Positions 34,160 to 42,603 of a stretch of DNA of 64,000 nt are shown here, piece after piece; positions within the stretch are counted from its first letter, which is position 1; each line of letters begins with the position of its first letter. The stretch comes from Labilithrix sp. (GTDB taxonomy: Bacteria; Myxococcota_A; Polyangia; Polyangiales; Polyangiaceae): positions 62,001-126,000 of the forward strand of contig JAHBWD010000015.1 in NCBI GenBank assembly GCA_019637175.1, read 5' to 3'. Made by a program: the position numbers and the translations under genes. A model generated the notes under the pieces. It had not been told where the DNA came from. It ran no database searches and saw nothing but the letters and a program-made list of their open reading frames with translations.

Positions 34160-35613
34160 GGGGCACCCGCGGGCGCGTGACGCGCGGGAGGGGGGATGGC
34201 GACGGTGGTGACGCTCCCGTCGTCGCCCCACACGCGCGCGTGCGCGGCCTTCGAGGCGGGCGCTTCGCGTGCTGCGGGGACGGGCCTCGTGCCCGGCGTT
34301 CGCTCCGAGTGCCACGCGCAGTGGAACGCCTCGTCCTTCATCGCGCCGACGGCCCACGCGAGCGGCTCGCGCGGCTCGACGAGGCGGATCTCCTTCTCGT
34401 CGCGCACTCGCTCGACGCGAATCGGATCGGTCGAGATCGGCGGCGCGGGCGTGTCGTCGAATCGCTCGATGCGGAGGCGCGCGCCGTCGCGGAGCAGGCG
34501 CGCGCGCGCCGTCGCGATCGCGACCGCGCTGCGATCGGCGAGGATCGCGCGACGCCCGAGCGCGTTGGCGGCGACCGCGGTCGTGCCGCTCCCAGCGAAC
34601 GCGTCGACGACGAGCCCGCCGGGCAGCGTCGCGCACTTGATGATCCGCTCGAGGAGCGCGCGCGGCTTCTGCGTCGGATAGCCCGTGCGCTCGGAGGCGA
34701 TCGCGTGTCGAAGGGGAGCCACGTCGGTCCACAGCGCGTCGACGCGGCGCTCGCGACACCAGACGCCCGCTTCGTCCTTCACGAGGAAGTACTTGATGTA
34801 CACGCGACCGCTCGACGTGCGATGCACGCGGCCCTCGGCGTCGAGCTTCGCGATCGACGCGTCGGTGTAGTCGCCGCGCGGCGCGCTGGTGAACGGACGG
34901 CCTTCATCGTCCCAGCGGATCGCGGCCTCGTCGATGGGCTCGAGGCGCGTCGGCGGCTCGAGCGTCGCGCCGGGCTTGCCGTAGACGACGATCGTGTCGA
35001 GCGTGCGTCCGAACTGGCCGCTCGTCGCTTGGCGGCCGAGGTTCGGGGCGCGACGCCAAACGATCTCGTTGAGGAACGCGTCGCGCCCGAGGATCTCGTC
35101 GAGGATCGCGCGCACGAGGTACGCCGCGCGCCAGTCGAGGTGCACCCAGATGGTTCCCTTGGGCGAGAGGAGCTCGGTGAGCGCCTCGAGCCGCGGCGCG
35201 AGCATGTCGAGGTACGCGCCGAGGCCGCCCGCGCGCGACGACCACGTGTCTTCGTAGGCGTGGGTGCGGACGACGCGGCCGTCGGCCGGTCCGTCGAGCC
35301 GAGACTCCGCCACGTAGTCGCGATCGGACGCATAAGGTGGGTCGACGTAGACGAGGTCGACCGTCTCCTTCGCCTGCGCGAGCGAGCGCGCCAGCGCGAG
35401 GCCGTCTCCGTGGACGAGCCGATGCTCGATACCGCCCGGATCCCCCGGATCTCCCGCGACCTCGACCAAGGACGCTGAAACCCGCGCCGACGTCGACTGA
35501 GGCTCCTGGCCCTCACCCCGCCAGGCCCGGCCCGCCCAGACGAGCTTGATCCCCGGTTCGCGACGGCTTGCAGGGCGTGCGGGGCGTGCAGCGCGTGGGG
35601 ATTTACCGCTCAT
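34156..35613 (-). CDS. Site-specific DNA methyltransferase (N4-cytosine/N6-adenine, beta class)
   Basis: 485 aa. Catalytic motif IV DPPY (residues 91-94, in VDLVYVDPPYASDRDY) precedes the SAM-binding motif I DAFAGSGTTAVAANALG (about 333-350), the order of beta-class amino-methyltransferases. The TQKPRALLERIIK motif X and TIWVHLDWRAAYLV are as in type III/orphan enzymes. About 65 N-terminal and 110 C-terminal residues extend past the core, the latter Arg/Pro-rich. No restriction gene is adjacent, so it is probably an orphan or part of an unlinked system. An extended -10 TGTTAAGGT (minus, 35634-35626) lies 12 nt before the ATG. Confidence 0.93.
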   Translation of the reverse strand: MSGKSPRAARPARPASRREPGIKLVWAGRAWRGEGQEPQSTSARVSASLVEVAGDPGDPGGIEHRLVHGDGLALARSLAQAKETVDLVYVDPPYASDRDYVAESRLDGPADGRVVRTHAYEDTWSSRAGGLGAYLDMLAPRLEALTELLSPKGTIWVHLDWRAAYLVRAILDEILGRDAFLNEIVWRRAPNLGRQATSGQFGRTLDTIVVYGKPGATLEPPTRLEPIDEAAIRWDDEGRPFTSAPRGDYTDASIAKLDAEGRVHRTSSGRVYIKYFLVKDEAGVWCRERRVDALWTDVAPLRHAIASERTGYPTQKPRALLERIIKCATLPGGLVVDAFAGSGTTAVAANALGRRAILADRSAVAIATARARLLRDGARLRIERFDDTPAPPISTDPIRVERVRDEKEIRLVEPREPLAWAVGAMKDEAFHCAWHSERTPGTRPVPAAREAPASKAAHARVWGDDGSVTTVAIPPPARHAPAGAP

Positions 35614-35625
35614 CTCGCGGGCTCG

Positions 35626-35684
35626 ACCTTAACACGAGCCATGCGAGCCCTCACCGTGCAATCGAGGTTGCTTTGCGGTAGAGT
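35626..35684. promoter_or_regulatory. Divergent start-proximal promoters, methyltransferase and XPB-like gene
   Basis: Minus strand: TGTTAAGGT (35634-35626), 12 nt before ATG 35613. Plus strand: TAGAGT (35679-35684), 9 nt before ATG 35694. The 80-bp region holds nothing else recognisable. Confidence 0.4.
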
Positions 35685-35693
35685 CCCTCGGCT

Positions 35694-37805
35694 ATGGTGG
35701 GGGTACGTTCTCGTCCACCGCTGAGGCTCGTCGACATCCTCAAGGCGTTGCCGGATGCGGAGCTCGACTCGCTCGTGACGCGGCTCGGCGTCCGGATCGA
35801 TCCGGCCAAGCGCCTCGATCCGCCCGCGCAGATCGCGCGCGCGCTCGTGTCGCTCCCCGACATTCGCGATCCGAGCCGGCTCCCGCAGCCCAGCGTCGAG
35901 CTGCTCCACCGGATCGCCGAGGCGCGCGGCACGCTCGTCGTGTCGGCGGTTCCGCCGGCGCTCCAGCCGCTCGTCGAGCGAGGGATCGTCTTCGCGCGAA
36001 GCGAGGGCAAGGGGCACGTCGAGCTGTTGCTCCCCGCGGCGTATCTGGTCCAGCTTCGATCGTGGGAGGGCGAAGATCCTCGCGGCATCCGCGCGCTCAT
36101 GGCGCAGGCGCCGTTCGAAACGGTGAGCGCGATCGCGGGCCACTACCTGGGCCGGCCGGCGACCCCGCCGATCGCGCTCTCGCTCGAGCCTGCGTGGGAG
36201 CTGCTCGGCGACGCCGAGAAGCTCGCGGAGGAGATCGACAAGCTCTCGCCCACCGAGCGTCGCGTCCTCGAGGGCGTCGAGCAGCTCGGCGGCGAGGTCG
36301 ACACCGAAGAGCTCCTCGAGCTCGAGCGCGAGCCGCTTCGGCTGCGCACGGCGTCGGGCGCGACGCCTTCGCGTCGCGGCGTCGGCTTCTCCCTCGAGCG
36401 ACGCGGCCTCTTGATCCCGGTGCATCCGAATCGCCACGTCGTGCCGACCGAGGTCGCGACCATCATCGGCGCGACGCGCAACGCGGAGCGCGAGGCGCGT
36501 CGCGAGCAGGTTCGCACCTTCGTCCTTTCGGGCGATCACGCGCCGCGACGCGCGCGCTTCTCTCAAGATCCCGCTCCCTTCGCGATGGCGCTCGCGCTCG
36601 CCGTGCGCGAGCCGGGCAACGAGGTCCGCGCGGGGATCGGCACGCCCAAGTCGCTCGTCGCGAAGCTCGCGACGCGCTTCGGCCGCGATCCGGCGCACGT
36701 GGCGCTGCTCGTGTCGCTCTCGCGCGCCGTCGGTCTCTGGGACGCGTCGGCGATCAGCGCGAGCGCACCGCCGGGCTCGCTCGCGCTACACGAGCTCGGG
36801 CCTTTGCTGTTCGCCGCGTGGCGCCGCGGCGGCGCGTGGGACGAAGCGCGCTCCGAGCCCGAGATGCTGCGCCTGCCGGCCGACCAGCGCGACTCGAGCG
36901 CCAGCGGCGTCGTGCGCGAGCTCGTCCTCGAGGCGCTCCGCGATCTCGGCGAGAGCCGCTGGATCCCGTGGCCGAGCCTCGAGAAGTATCTCCGCACGGA
37001 TCATCGCATCCCAGGCGTCGAGCGGCTCCTTCGCCGCTGGGCGGAGCGCGTGGGCGTCGAGGCTATCGCGCCGATGGAGGTCGCGCGCCGCGTGATCCTC
37101 GAGAGCCTGCCCGCGCTCGGCATCCTCGACCTCGGCGAAGACGACGCGGAGGCCGGCGAGCCGCTCATCGCGCTTCGCCTCACGCCGCGCGGCCGCGCGC
37201 TCGTCGCGGGCAAGGCGCCGCCTCACGACGGCGCGGCGTCGAAGTTCCTCGACACCCACGTGCTGCGCCTCGGCCCGACGGCGAAGGTGAGCTCGATCTT
37301 CGGCATCTTCGGCTTCGTCGACGTGGGGCGCGCCGCGGAGACGCTCGATCTCATCGTCGCGCCGCAAACACTCGCCCGCGCGCTCTCCGCCGGCTACGAG
37401 GCCGACTCGCTTCGCCAGCGCATCGAGGCGATCGCGCCGCTCCCCGAGACGCTCTCGCGCACGCTCGCCGCCGCGAGCGTCGTCGTGGGCCGCGGCACCT
37501 TCGTCTCCGCCAGCGGCTTCTTGTGGGTCGACGACGCCAACGTGCGCGAGCTCTTGCGCACGCGCCGCTCGACGTCGGAGCTCTTCCTCGATCCGTCTCC
37601 CCAGGGCGGCTTGCTCATCTCGCCGCAGGTCGACGTCGACCGCTTGGCGCGTCGCTGCCGCACCGTCGGGGTCGAGATCGTGATCGAAGGTCAGGTCGTC
37701 CGCGCGCGCACGATGCCTCCGCCGTCGAGCAACCCCTCGGGCGCGCACCGCAAGTCCTCGACGCGCATACCGCGCGTCGAGAAGGCGCGCTCGGGCGAGG
37801 AGTAG
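35694..37805 (+). CDS. XPB/Ssl2-type helicase-associated domain protein
   Basis: 703 aa. The C-terminal third (VSSIFGIFGFVDVGRAAETL, then LIVAPQTLARALSAGYEAD and a final GGLLISPQVDVDRLARRC, VEIVIEGQVVRA) matches the helicase_C_3-type domain found next to XPB-like helicases and in stand-alone actinobacterial and myxobacterial proteins. The N-terminal part has winged-helix-like stretches (LVDILKALPDAELDSLVTRL; LVEREGI-type VERGIVFARSEGKGHVELL). There is no Walker A or B, so it is not itself a helicase and may be a partner or DNA-binding scaffold. A stop-to-stop gap of 27 bp separates it from the convergent gene. Confidence 0.8.
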   Translation: MVGVRSRPPLRLVDILKALPDAELDSLVTRLGVRIDPAKRLDPPAQIARALVSLPDIRDPSRLPQPSVELLHRIAEARGTLVVSAVPPALQPLVERGIVFARSEGKGHVELLLPAAYLVQLRSWEGEDPRGIRALMAQAPFETVSAIAGHYLGRPATPPIALSLEPAWELLGDAEKLAEEIDKLSPTERRVLEGVEQLGGEVDTEELLELEREPLRLRTASGATPSRRGVGFSLERRGLLIPVHPNRHVVPTEVATIIGATRNAEREARREQVRTFVLSGDHAPRRARFSQDPAPFAMALALAVREPGNEVRAGIGTPKSLVAKLATRFGRDPAHVALLVSLSRAVGLWDASAISASAPPGSLALHELGPLLFAAWRRGGAWDEARSEPEMLRLPADQRDSSASGVVRELVLEALRDLGESRWIPWPSLEKYLRTDHRIPGVERLLRRWAERVGVEAIAPMEVARRVILESLPALGILDLGEDDAEAGEPLIALRLTPRGRALVAGKAPPHDGAASKFLDTHVLRLGPTAKVSSIFGIFGFVDVGRAAETLDLIVAPQTLARALSAGYEADSLRQRIEAIAPLPETLSRTLAAASVVVGRGTFVSASGFLWVDDANVRELLRTRRSTSELFLDPSPQGGLLISPQVDVDRLARRCRTVGVEIVIEGQVVRARTMPPPSSNPSGAHRKSSTRIPRVEKARSGEE

Positions 37806-37832
37806 TCGACTCGCGCCAGCGCAAGTCGCGCT

Positions 37833-38828
37833 TCAGGGCGCGGCGCCCGCGTCTCCGGCGGCGGCCGTCGGGGCGGGCTTCAGCGCGCCCCAGACCTGCT
37901 GCGCGAGCGCGCAGTTGTTGACCTGACGCTTCATCGCCGCGCGGACCTCGGGATCGCGAACCGTGTTCTCGCCGACGAAGTGGAAGTCGGCCTCGCCCGT
38001 CCTCCTCAACCTGGCGATCTCCGCGCCCGTCTTGAGGTTCACGATGTGCACGCGGGCGGGGTGCGGCACTTGCTGCAGCGCCTCCTGCGTGATCTTCCCC
38101 GCGTCGCCGGCGAGCTCCATGGCCTCGGGCACGTCTTCGTCCAAGACGAGGAGATAGAACTGCGCCCGCTTGATGATGTCGATCGCGAGCGGGATCTCGT
38201 CGCGCTTGGCCTTGTCGTACTGCTGCTGGAAGACGCGCAGCCGATCCTTGTCGGCCGATTCCTTCACCTCGCGCGCCCACTCGTCGGTCATCACGCGCGT
38301 CGCCTGGTAGGCCTGGCGCAGGTTCCACGGTTGCTCGGGGCCGAAGCCCGCGTCGGACTCCCCGCGCGCGAGCGCCGCGTTGGGCTCGCGAAGGAGGCAG
38401 CCGGTGAAGGCGTCCTTCACCGAGTCGCGCGCAGCCTCGCGGAGCGACTCGACGTTCTTGGCGTCATTCACGCGGAGGCGGAGATAGATCCCGGGCAGGC
38501 TTCGGAAGTCCCACTTGGCGGCCTCGGGGTCGACCATGTCGCCCTTGAAGTCGGCGGCGGCCTCGAGCGTGATCTTCTCGAGCCGATCGCGGAGCGGCGT
38601 CCACTCGGCGCCCACCGTCGCCACGGCCGCGCGTTGCTGCGCGAGGATCTCGTCTTTCGCCGCGCCGAGCGATCGATCGGACACGAACCACGCGATGATC
38701 AGCGTGACGACGACGGCCCCGCCGGCGACGAGCCAGACGGGGCCGGAGATCCTGCCGTACTTCGATTGTTTGCGGTCCGCCCGCGCGGTGCGGATCGCCT
38801 TGAGACCGATTTCGCGCTTCTCTTCCAC
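37833..38828 (-). CDS. Membrane-anchored protein of the ExbBD cluster
   Basis: 331 aa, family not recognised. Residues 1-27 are basic and cytoplasmic, followed by one transmembrane helix (VWLVAGGAVVVTLIIAWFV, about 31-49). The rest (about 280 aa) is predicted periplasmic and largely helical, with possible coiled coil from 50 to 90. It is the last gene of the leftward ExbB-ExbD-ExbD set, 24 bp after the second ExbD. Its topology (short N-in, long periplasmic domain) fits a motor-associated or TonB-like linker, but no TonB C-terminal motif is seen. The function is inferred only from position. Confidence 0.72.
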   Translation of the reverse strand: MEEKREIGLKAIRTARADRKQSKYGRISGPVWLVAGGAVVVTLIIAWFVSDRSLGAAKDEILAQQRAAVATVGAEWTPLRDRLEKITLEAAADFKGDMVDPEAAKWDFRSLPGIYLRLRVNDAKNVESLREAARDSVKDAFTGCLLREPNAALARGESDAGFGPEQPWNLRQAYQATRVMTDEWAREVKESADKDRLRVFQQQYDKAKRDEIPLAIDIIKRAQFYLLVLDEDVPEAMELAGDAGKITQEALQQVPHPARVHIVNLKTGAEIARLRRTGEADFHFVGENTVRDPEVRAAMKRQVNNCALAQQVWGALKPAPTAAAGDAGAAP

Positions 38829-38852
38829 GGTCTCGACGCAGCCGGCGGCTGC

Positions 38853-39395
38853 CTAGTGTCCCGCCTTCGGGATGTTGTTCACCATGAAGCTCACGTTCGG
38901 GTAGCCCGCGAACGCCGACGTCTGGAAGACGCTCTTCACGACGACCGCCGTGACCTCCTGGTCGATCTGGAGGACGACGACGCCCGGGAAGTCTTTGCCC
39001 GGGTGGAGCTGCTTCCAGACCTCGCGCTTGCCCTTGAGGATGTTGAAGAGCTCGTCGATGCGCTGGAGGCGCTTGCTGTCCTCGATCGCGCGCGTGTTGC
39101 CCGCGGGGTTGCCGTCGACGAGGATCGCGCTGCCCGCGATCGCGACGATGGGCGCGTCGATCATGTCGAGCGTGTTCTCCGCCTGCGGGAGGCGCACGTT
39201 CTTGTTGACCGGCGTCTCGCCCGACGCGCTGAACGTCATGAGGAGGAAGACGACGGTGACGACGAGGAAGTCGATCATGCTCGTCAGCGAGAGGCCCGCG
39301 GTGACGGCGCGATGCGATCCGCCGGACACGCGCTTCTGCACGAACTTGAGGGGGACGGCGTGCATCAACCGTCGGCCGGGCTCATGGACAGTCAT
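38853..39395 (-). CDS. ExbD/TolR family biopolymer transport protein (left cluster, copy 2)
   Basis: 180 aa. One N-terminal transmembrane helix carries the proton-path Asp in LTSMIDFLVVTVVFLLM, then a periplasmic domain with a terminal VVLQIDQEVTAVVVKSVFQ. This is the ExbD/TolR layout. Ribosome binding site GAGGAG lies 5 nt before ATG 39395. It follows the first ExbD by 9 bp and presumably forms a hetero-dimeric plug in the ExbB ring encoded at 40056-40712. Confidence 0.9.
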   Translation of the reverse strand: MTVHEPGRRLMHAVPLKFVQKRVSGGSHRAVTAGLSLTSMIDFLVVTVVFLLMTFSASGETPVNKNVRLPQAENTLDMIDAPIVAIAGSAILVDGNPAGNTRAIEDSKRLQRIDELFNILKGKREVWKQLHPGKDFPGVVVLQIDQEVTAVVVKSVFQTSAFAGYPNVSFMVNNIPKAGH

Positions 39396-39404
39396 GGCTT
39401 CTCC

Positions 39405-39974
39405 TCAGTTAACCGCGAAGGTGACGTTGAAGGCCGGGACCTGCTCGGCCTTGCCGCCCACGTTGTAGGGGCGATGGGCCTGGTAGATCGCGTCGATGAC
39501 GCCGATCAAGAAGACGTAGGCCGTCTCGTTGTCGGTGTGCAGGATCGCCTGGTCGAACTTCTTGTCGGTCGCGTCGCGGTGCGAGCCGACGGTCTTCCAC
39601 TCCGACTCGATCTTGGCGGCGAGCTCGGGGAAGCGAATGCTCTTCTTGCCGTCCTTGACGACGAGGTTGTCCTTGCGCGGAACGTCGACGGTGCTGATGA
39701 CCGTTCCCGACTGCTTCCAGATGAGGACGAACTTGTCGGGCGAGCGCATCTCGACGTGGAGCTGCTTTTCGGGCTCGACCTTGCTTGGCTCGACCTCACG
39801 GGGGGGACCTGGCACCTGCGCGTCTGCGTTGATGCGCGCCATGTGCGACCACACCGCCGTGATGAGGAGGAAGGAGATGGTGACCATGAGGAGGTCGATG
39901 AACGGGATCATGTTGATCTCCGAATCGAGCGATCTCCGGCCGCCTTTGCCGCCGCCGACGTCTACGCCACCCAT
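39405..39974 (-). CDS. ExbD/TolR family biopolymer transport protein (left cluster, copy 1)
   Basis: 189 aa. Helix with the key Asp: DSEINMIPFIDLLMVTISFLL (Asp in MIPFIDLLM), preceded by a Gly-rich N-terminus. The periplasmic region ends NETAYVFLIGVIDAIYQAHR, a common ExbD ending. GGGAG ribosome site before ATG 39974. Couples proton flow through the ExbB partner to work at the outer membrane or cell envelope. Confidence 0.92.
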   Translation of the reverse strand: MGGVDVGGGKGGRRSLDSEINMIPFIDLLMVTISFLLITAVWSHMARINADAQVPGPPREVEPSKVEPEKQLHVEMRSPDKFVLIWKQSGTVISTVDVPRKDNLVVKDGKKSIRFPELAAKIESEWKTVGSHRDATDKKFDQAILHTDNETAYVFLIGVIDAIYQAHRPYNVGGKAEQVPAFNVTFAVN

Positions 39975-40055
39975 GAAAAGGCTCCCTGTCGAGGAAACGG
40001 CGGGGTCGCTGTCGACCCCGCCTTGGGACCACTGGCTACTCGGTCAATTCCCTGC

Positions 40056-40712
40056 TCAGGCCGCGACGGCCGAGAGGTTGACCTTCTGGCGATTGGTGAC
40101 GACGAGGTTGAGCACCTGGACGCTCGCCTCGTTGATGTCGTCTTCGAGCGCCTGGGTCTTGCCGTTGAGGACGGCGTAACCGATGAGCGCGATGAGGGCG
40201 ACGATGAGGCCGAACGCGGTGCAGTTCATGGCCTCGCTGATGCCTTCGGCGAGGATTCGCGCCTTCTGGCTCGGGTCGACCGACTCGCCGGAGACGGCGC
40301 CGAAGCTCGTGATGAGGCCCGACACGGTGCCGAGGAGGCCGGTGAGCATCGCGAGGTTCGCGAGGAGCGCGAGGTAGCCGGTTCGCTTCGCGATGCGCGG
40401 GATCTCGCGCAGCGCCGCTTCGTCCATCGCCGCCTGGACCTCTTCGTCGGGGCGATTGACCTTCACGAGGCCCGCCTGGCAGATGCGCGCGAGGGGCGCG
40501 TTCGCCGCCGAGCACATCTTCACGGCCTTCGCGACGTCACCCGCGAGGATGCACTTCTGCATCGTGGCGAGGAACACGTCCTTGTTGATCGACGAACCGT
40601 ACAGGTAGAGCGCGCGCTCGATGATGATGCCGATCGTGATGATGCTCCAGAGGAGAATCACGCTCATCATCACGAGGCCGCCTTCTTTGTAGTGCTTCCA
40701 GAGAGTAGCCAT
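40056..40712 (-). CDS. MotA/TolQ/ExbB proton channel protein (left cluster)
   Basis: 218 aa. Three transmembrane helices: GLVMMSVILLWSIITIGIII (near residue 11-30), then a cytoplasmic helical region, then LALLANLAMLTGLLGTVSGL and ALIALIGYAVL. The ExbB signature ANLAMLTGLLGTVSGLITSF is intact. First gene of a leftward operon exbB-exbD-exbD-37833. GGAGG upstream of ATG 40712. In Myxococcus the one-TolQ-plus-two-TolR set AglRQS powers gliding; the composition here is the same, so a motility motor is one plausible role, the others being TonB or Tol energisation. Confidence 0.93.
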   Translation of the reverse strand: MATLWKHYKEGGLVMMSVILLWSIITIGIIIERALYLYGSSINKDVFLATMQKCILAGDVAKAVKMCSAANAPLARICQAGLVKVNRPDEEVQAAMDEAALREIPRIAKRTGYLALLANLAMLTGLLGTVSGLITSFGAVSGESVDPSQKARILAEGISEAMNCTAFGLIVALIALIGYAVLNGKTQALEDDINEASVQVLNLVVTNRQKVNLSAVAA

Positions 40713-40848
40713 GTGCCTTGTTTCCTCCGTGGCCGGGCGGTGGCCCGCGCCATCGTCGTGTGCCTCGCGTGGATCGCGAGGTGAAGTCTCCGTGCCGTCG
40801 CGAGTCTTCTGCTTCTTACGCGTTGCTTGTCTCGCGTTGCGGGCGCGG

Positions 40849-40878
40849 ACGATATCGTCTCGAACGCGAACGAGGCAA
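40849..40878 (-). promoter_or_regulatory. Sigma-70-like promoter of the left ExbBD operon
   Basis: TTGCCT (minus, 40878-40873), 18-nt spacer, TATCGT (40854-40849). Predicted start near 40842 leaves a leader of about 130 nt. The architecture (18-nt spacer, identical -10 TATCGT) matches the facing promoter of the right cluster. Confidence 0.5.
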
Positions 40879-41184
40879 GCCTCCTGAACCAACTGCTCTT
40901 TCTTGCGCTCCCGCGTGTGTCTGCCGCGCGCGGCTGTGATCCCCACGTGGGGTGGGGGCCGGCGCCGACGGGCGGAAGTCTGACGGTACTGACAGCGGTC
41001 CGTCAATAGAGTTTGGGCCAAGAGACGCGAATGGATCCACTTTGCACCACGCTAAAGTTTTGCAGAGTCGCATGCTTGCCGAATGTTGCAGCGAGACTGG
41101 AAGATGCAGAATGCAGATTCGTGTCTAAATCTGGAGTGGCGCGCGGAGGCCCGCAGCCCAGCCGTGGCGGCCGCCTACGCGTCG
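40879..41184. other. Intergenic region between divergent ExbBD operons
   Basis: The full gap between the two start codons is 608 bp (40713-41320). Apart from the two promoters listed separately I see no gene; the region around 41040-41140 is distinctly more AT-rich than its surroundings (for example CTAAAGTTTTGCAGAG and GTGTCTAAATC). It may hold operator sites, but no clear inverted repeat was found. Confidence 0.5.
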
Positions 41185-41214
41185 TTGACTTCGCTCGAAA
41201 AGGGAAGCTATCGT
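41185..41214 (+). promoter_or_regulatory. Sigma-70-like promoter of the right ExbBD operon
   Basis: TTGACT (41185-41190), 18-nt spacer, TATCGT (41209-41214). Predicted start near 41222 leaves a leader of about 100 nt before ATG 41321, which has an AAGGAG ribosome site. Confidence 0.55.
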
Positions 41215-41320
41215 GCTCGCAGCGAATTCAATTGCGCTCGAAATATCGCGGTTTTTCGCCTCTCGGGGACGGGGTTCGAGCGGGCAGCGTGACGGTAGGG
41301 ATCAGAAAGGAGCATCGGGG

Positions 41321-42031
41321 ATGTTCGTGGCTCTCTTGAGCAGCCTGGGTAGCGCACCTCCGGCGGCAGGCGGCGGCGGTGGTGGTGGCGAGATGGGCTT
41401 CATGGAAGCCTTCAAGCACAACCCCACCTTCCTTTCGATCAACCTGGTCGTCAGCGCGATCGTCGTCGCGCTCATCATCGAGCGCGCGGCCTTTCAGCTC
41501 ACCAAGTACAGAGTGAACTCGAAGGAGTTCTTCGCGCAGATCAAGAAGCTGGTCACTGCGGGCAACATCGATCGCGCGATCAAGCTTTGCGACGCGGGCG
41601 ACTACCCGACCCTGCAGCTCGTGAAGGCGGGCCTCACGCACGCCAACAAGGGGCCTGACGAGATCGACGCGGCGATGAGCGAGAAGATCGGCGAGCTGAA
41701 GCCCGCCGTCGAGAAGCGCGTCGGGTCGCTGTGGTCGCTCGCGAACATCGCCACGCTCGTCGGCCTCCTCGGAACGGTGCTCGGTCTGATCAGCACGTTC
41801 GCGGCCGTCGCGGCGCCCGGTCTCTCGGCCGCGGATCGCCAGCGCGCGCTCGCGGCCGGTATCGCCGAAGCGATGTACAACACGGCGCTCGGCCTCGGCA
41901 TCGCCGTCACGTGCATGATCGCGCATCTCGTCCTCCATCAGCGCGCGAAGAACATCCAGCACGATCTCGACGCGACCCAAGAGCGCGTCTTCAACCTCCT
42001 CACGATCCAGACGCGCCCCGGCGGCTACTAA
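41321..42031 (+). CDS. MotA/TolQ/ExbB proton channel protein (right cluster)
   Basis: 236 aa. The N-terminus carries a Gly-rich stretch, then helix FLSINLVVSAIVVALIIE, a cytoplasmic helical region and the signature block LANIATLVGLLGTVLGLIST, followed by LGLGIAVTCMIAHLVLH. AAGGAG precedes ATG 41321. It is a paralogue of 40056-40712 but clearly diverged, and has a longer N-terminal extension. First gene of the rightward exbB-exbD-exbD set. Confidence 0.93.
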   Translation: MFVALLSSLGSAPPAAGGGGGGGEMGFMEAFKHNPTFLSINLVVSAIVVALIIERAAFQLTKYRVNSKEFFAQIKKLVTAGNIDRAIKLCDAGDYPTLQLVKAGLTHANKGPDEIDAAMSEKIGELKPAVEKRVGSLWSLANIATLVGLLGTVLGLISTFAAVAAPGLSAADRQRALAAGIAEAMYNTALGLGIAVTCMIAHLVLHQRAKNIQHDLDATQERVFNLLTIQTRPGGY

Positions 42032-42048
42032 CTCGAGGGCCGACTCCC

Positions 42049-42600
42049 ATGGCGGAGGAGAGACTCAGCGCACAGCAACGGAGCAAGATCCGTCGGCTCT
42101 CGCAGCCGAAGGAGCTTGCCCCCGACGAAGAGGGCGGCGAGCTCAACATCGTTCCGTTCCTCGACATCGTCATGAACGTCCTGATGTTCGTGCTCGCGAC
42201 CGTGAGCGTCACGTTCACGGCGACCATCGACACGTTCCCGCCGCGCGCGGGCGCGGGCAACCGCGCGCCCACCACGCCGACGCTGAGCCTCACCGTGCTC
42301 ATCGTTCCCGACGGCTTCAGCCTGAAGGCCCGCGGCGGCAACGTCGCGCCGGGCTGCTCCGACACGGGGCCCGGCATCGCCATCCCCCGCAAGGACGGCG
42401 ACTACGACTACGACGGGCTCAAGGCCTGCGCCGCGAAGCTGAAAGGCGCGGCGCCCGAGTTCAAAGACGAGATGGGCGTGACGATCAGCGCCAACCCGCC
42501 GATCCCGTATCAGGTCGTCATCGGAACGATGGACGCCGTGAGGAAGAACGAAGGCGGCGACGATCTCTTCCCCGAAGTGTCCTTCGGCATCGCGAGGTAA
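42049..42600 (+). CDS. ExbD/TolR family protein (right cluster, copy 1)
   Basis: 183 aa. Helix GGELNIVPFLDIVMNVLMFV with the proton-path Asp (VPFLDIV). Periplasmic part includes two Cys (PGCSDTG, LKACAAK) that could form a disulfide, and the terminal YQVVIGTMDAVRKN. Starts 17 bp after the ExbB stop. Partner of the following ExbD. Confidence 0.92.
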   Translation: MAEERLSAQQRSKIRRLSQPKELAPDEEGGELNIVPFLDIVMNVLMFVLATVSVTFTATIDTFPPRAGAGNRAPTTPTLSLTVLIVPDGFSLKARGGNVAPGCSDTGPGIAIPRKDGDYDYDGLKACAAKLKGAAPEFKDEMGVTISANPPIPYQVVIGTMDAVRKNEGGDDLFPEVSFGIAR

Positions 42601-42603
42601 GGC

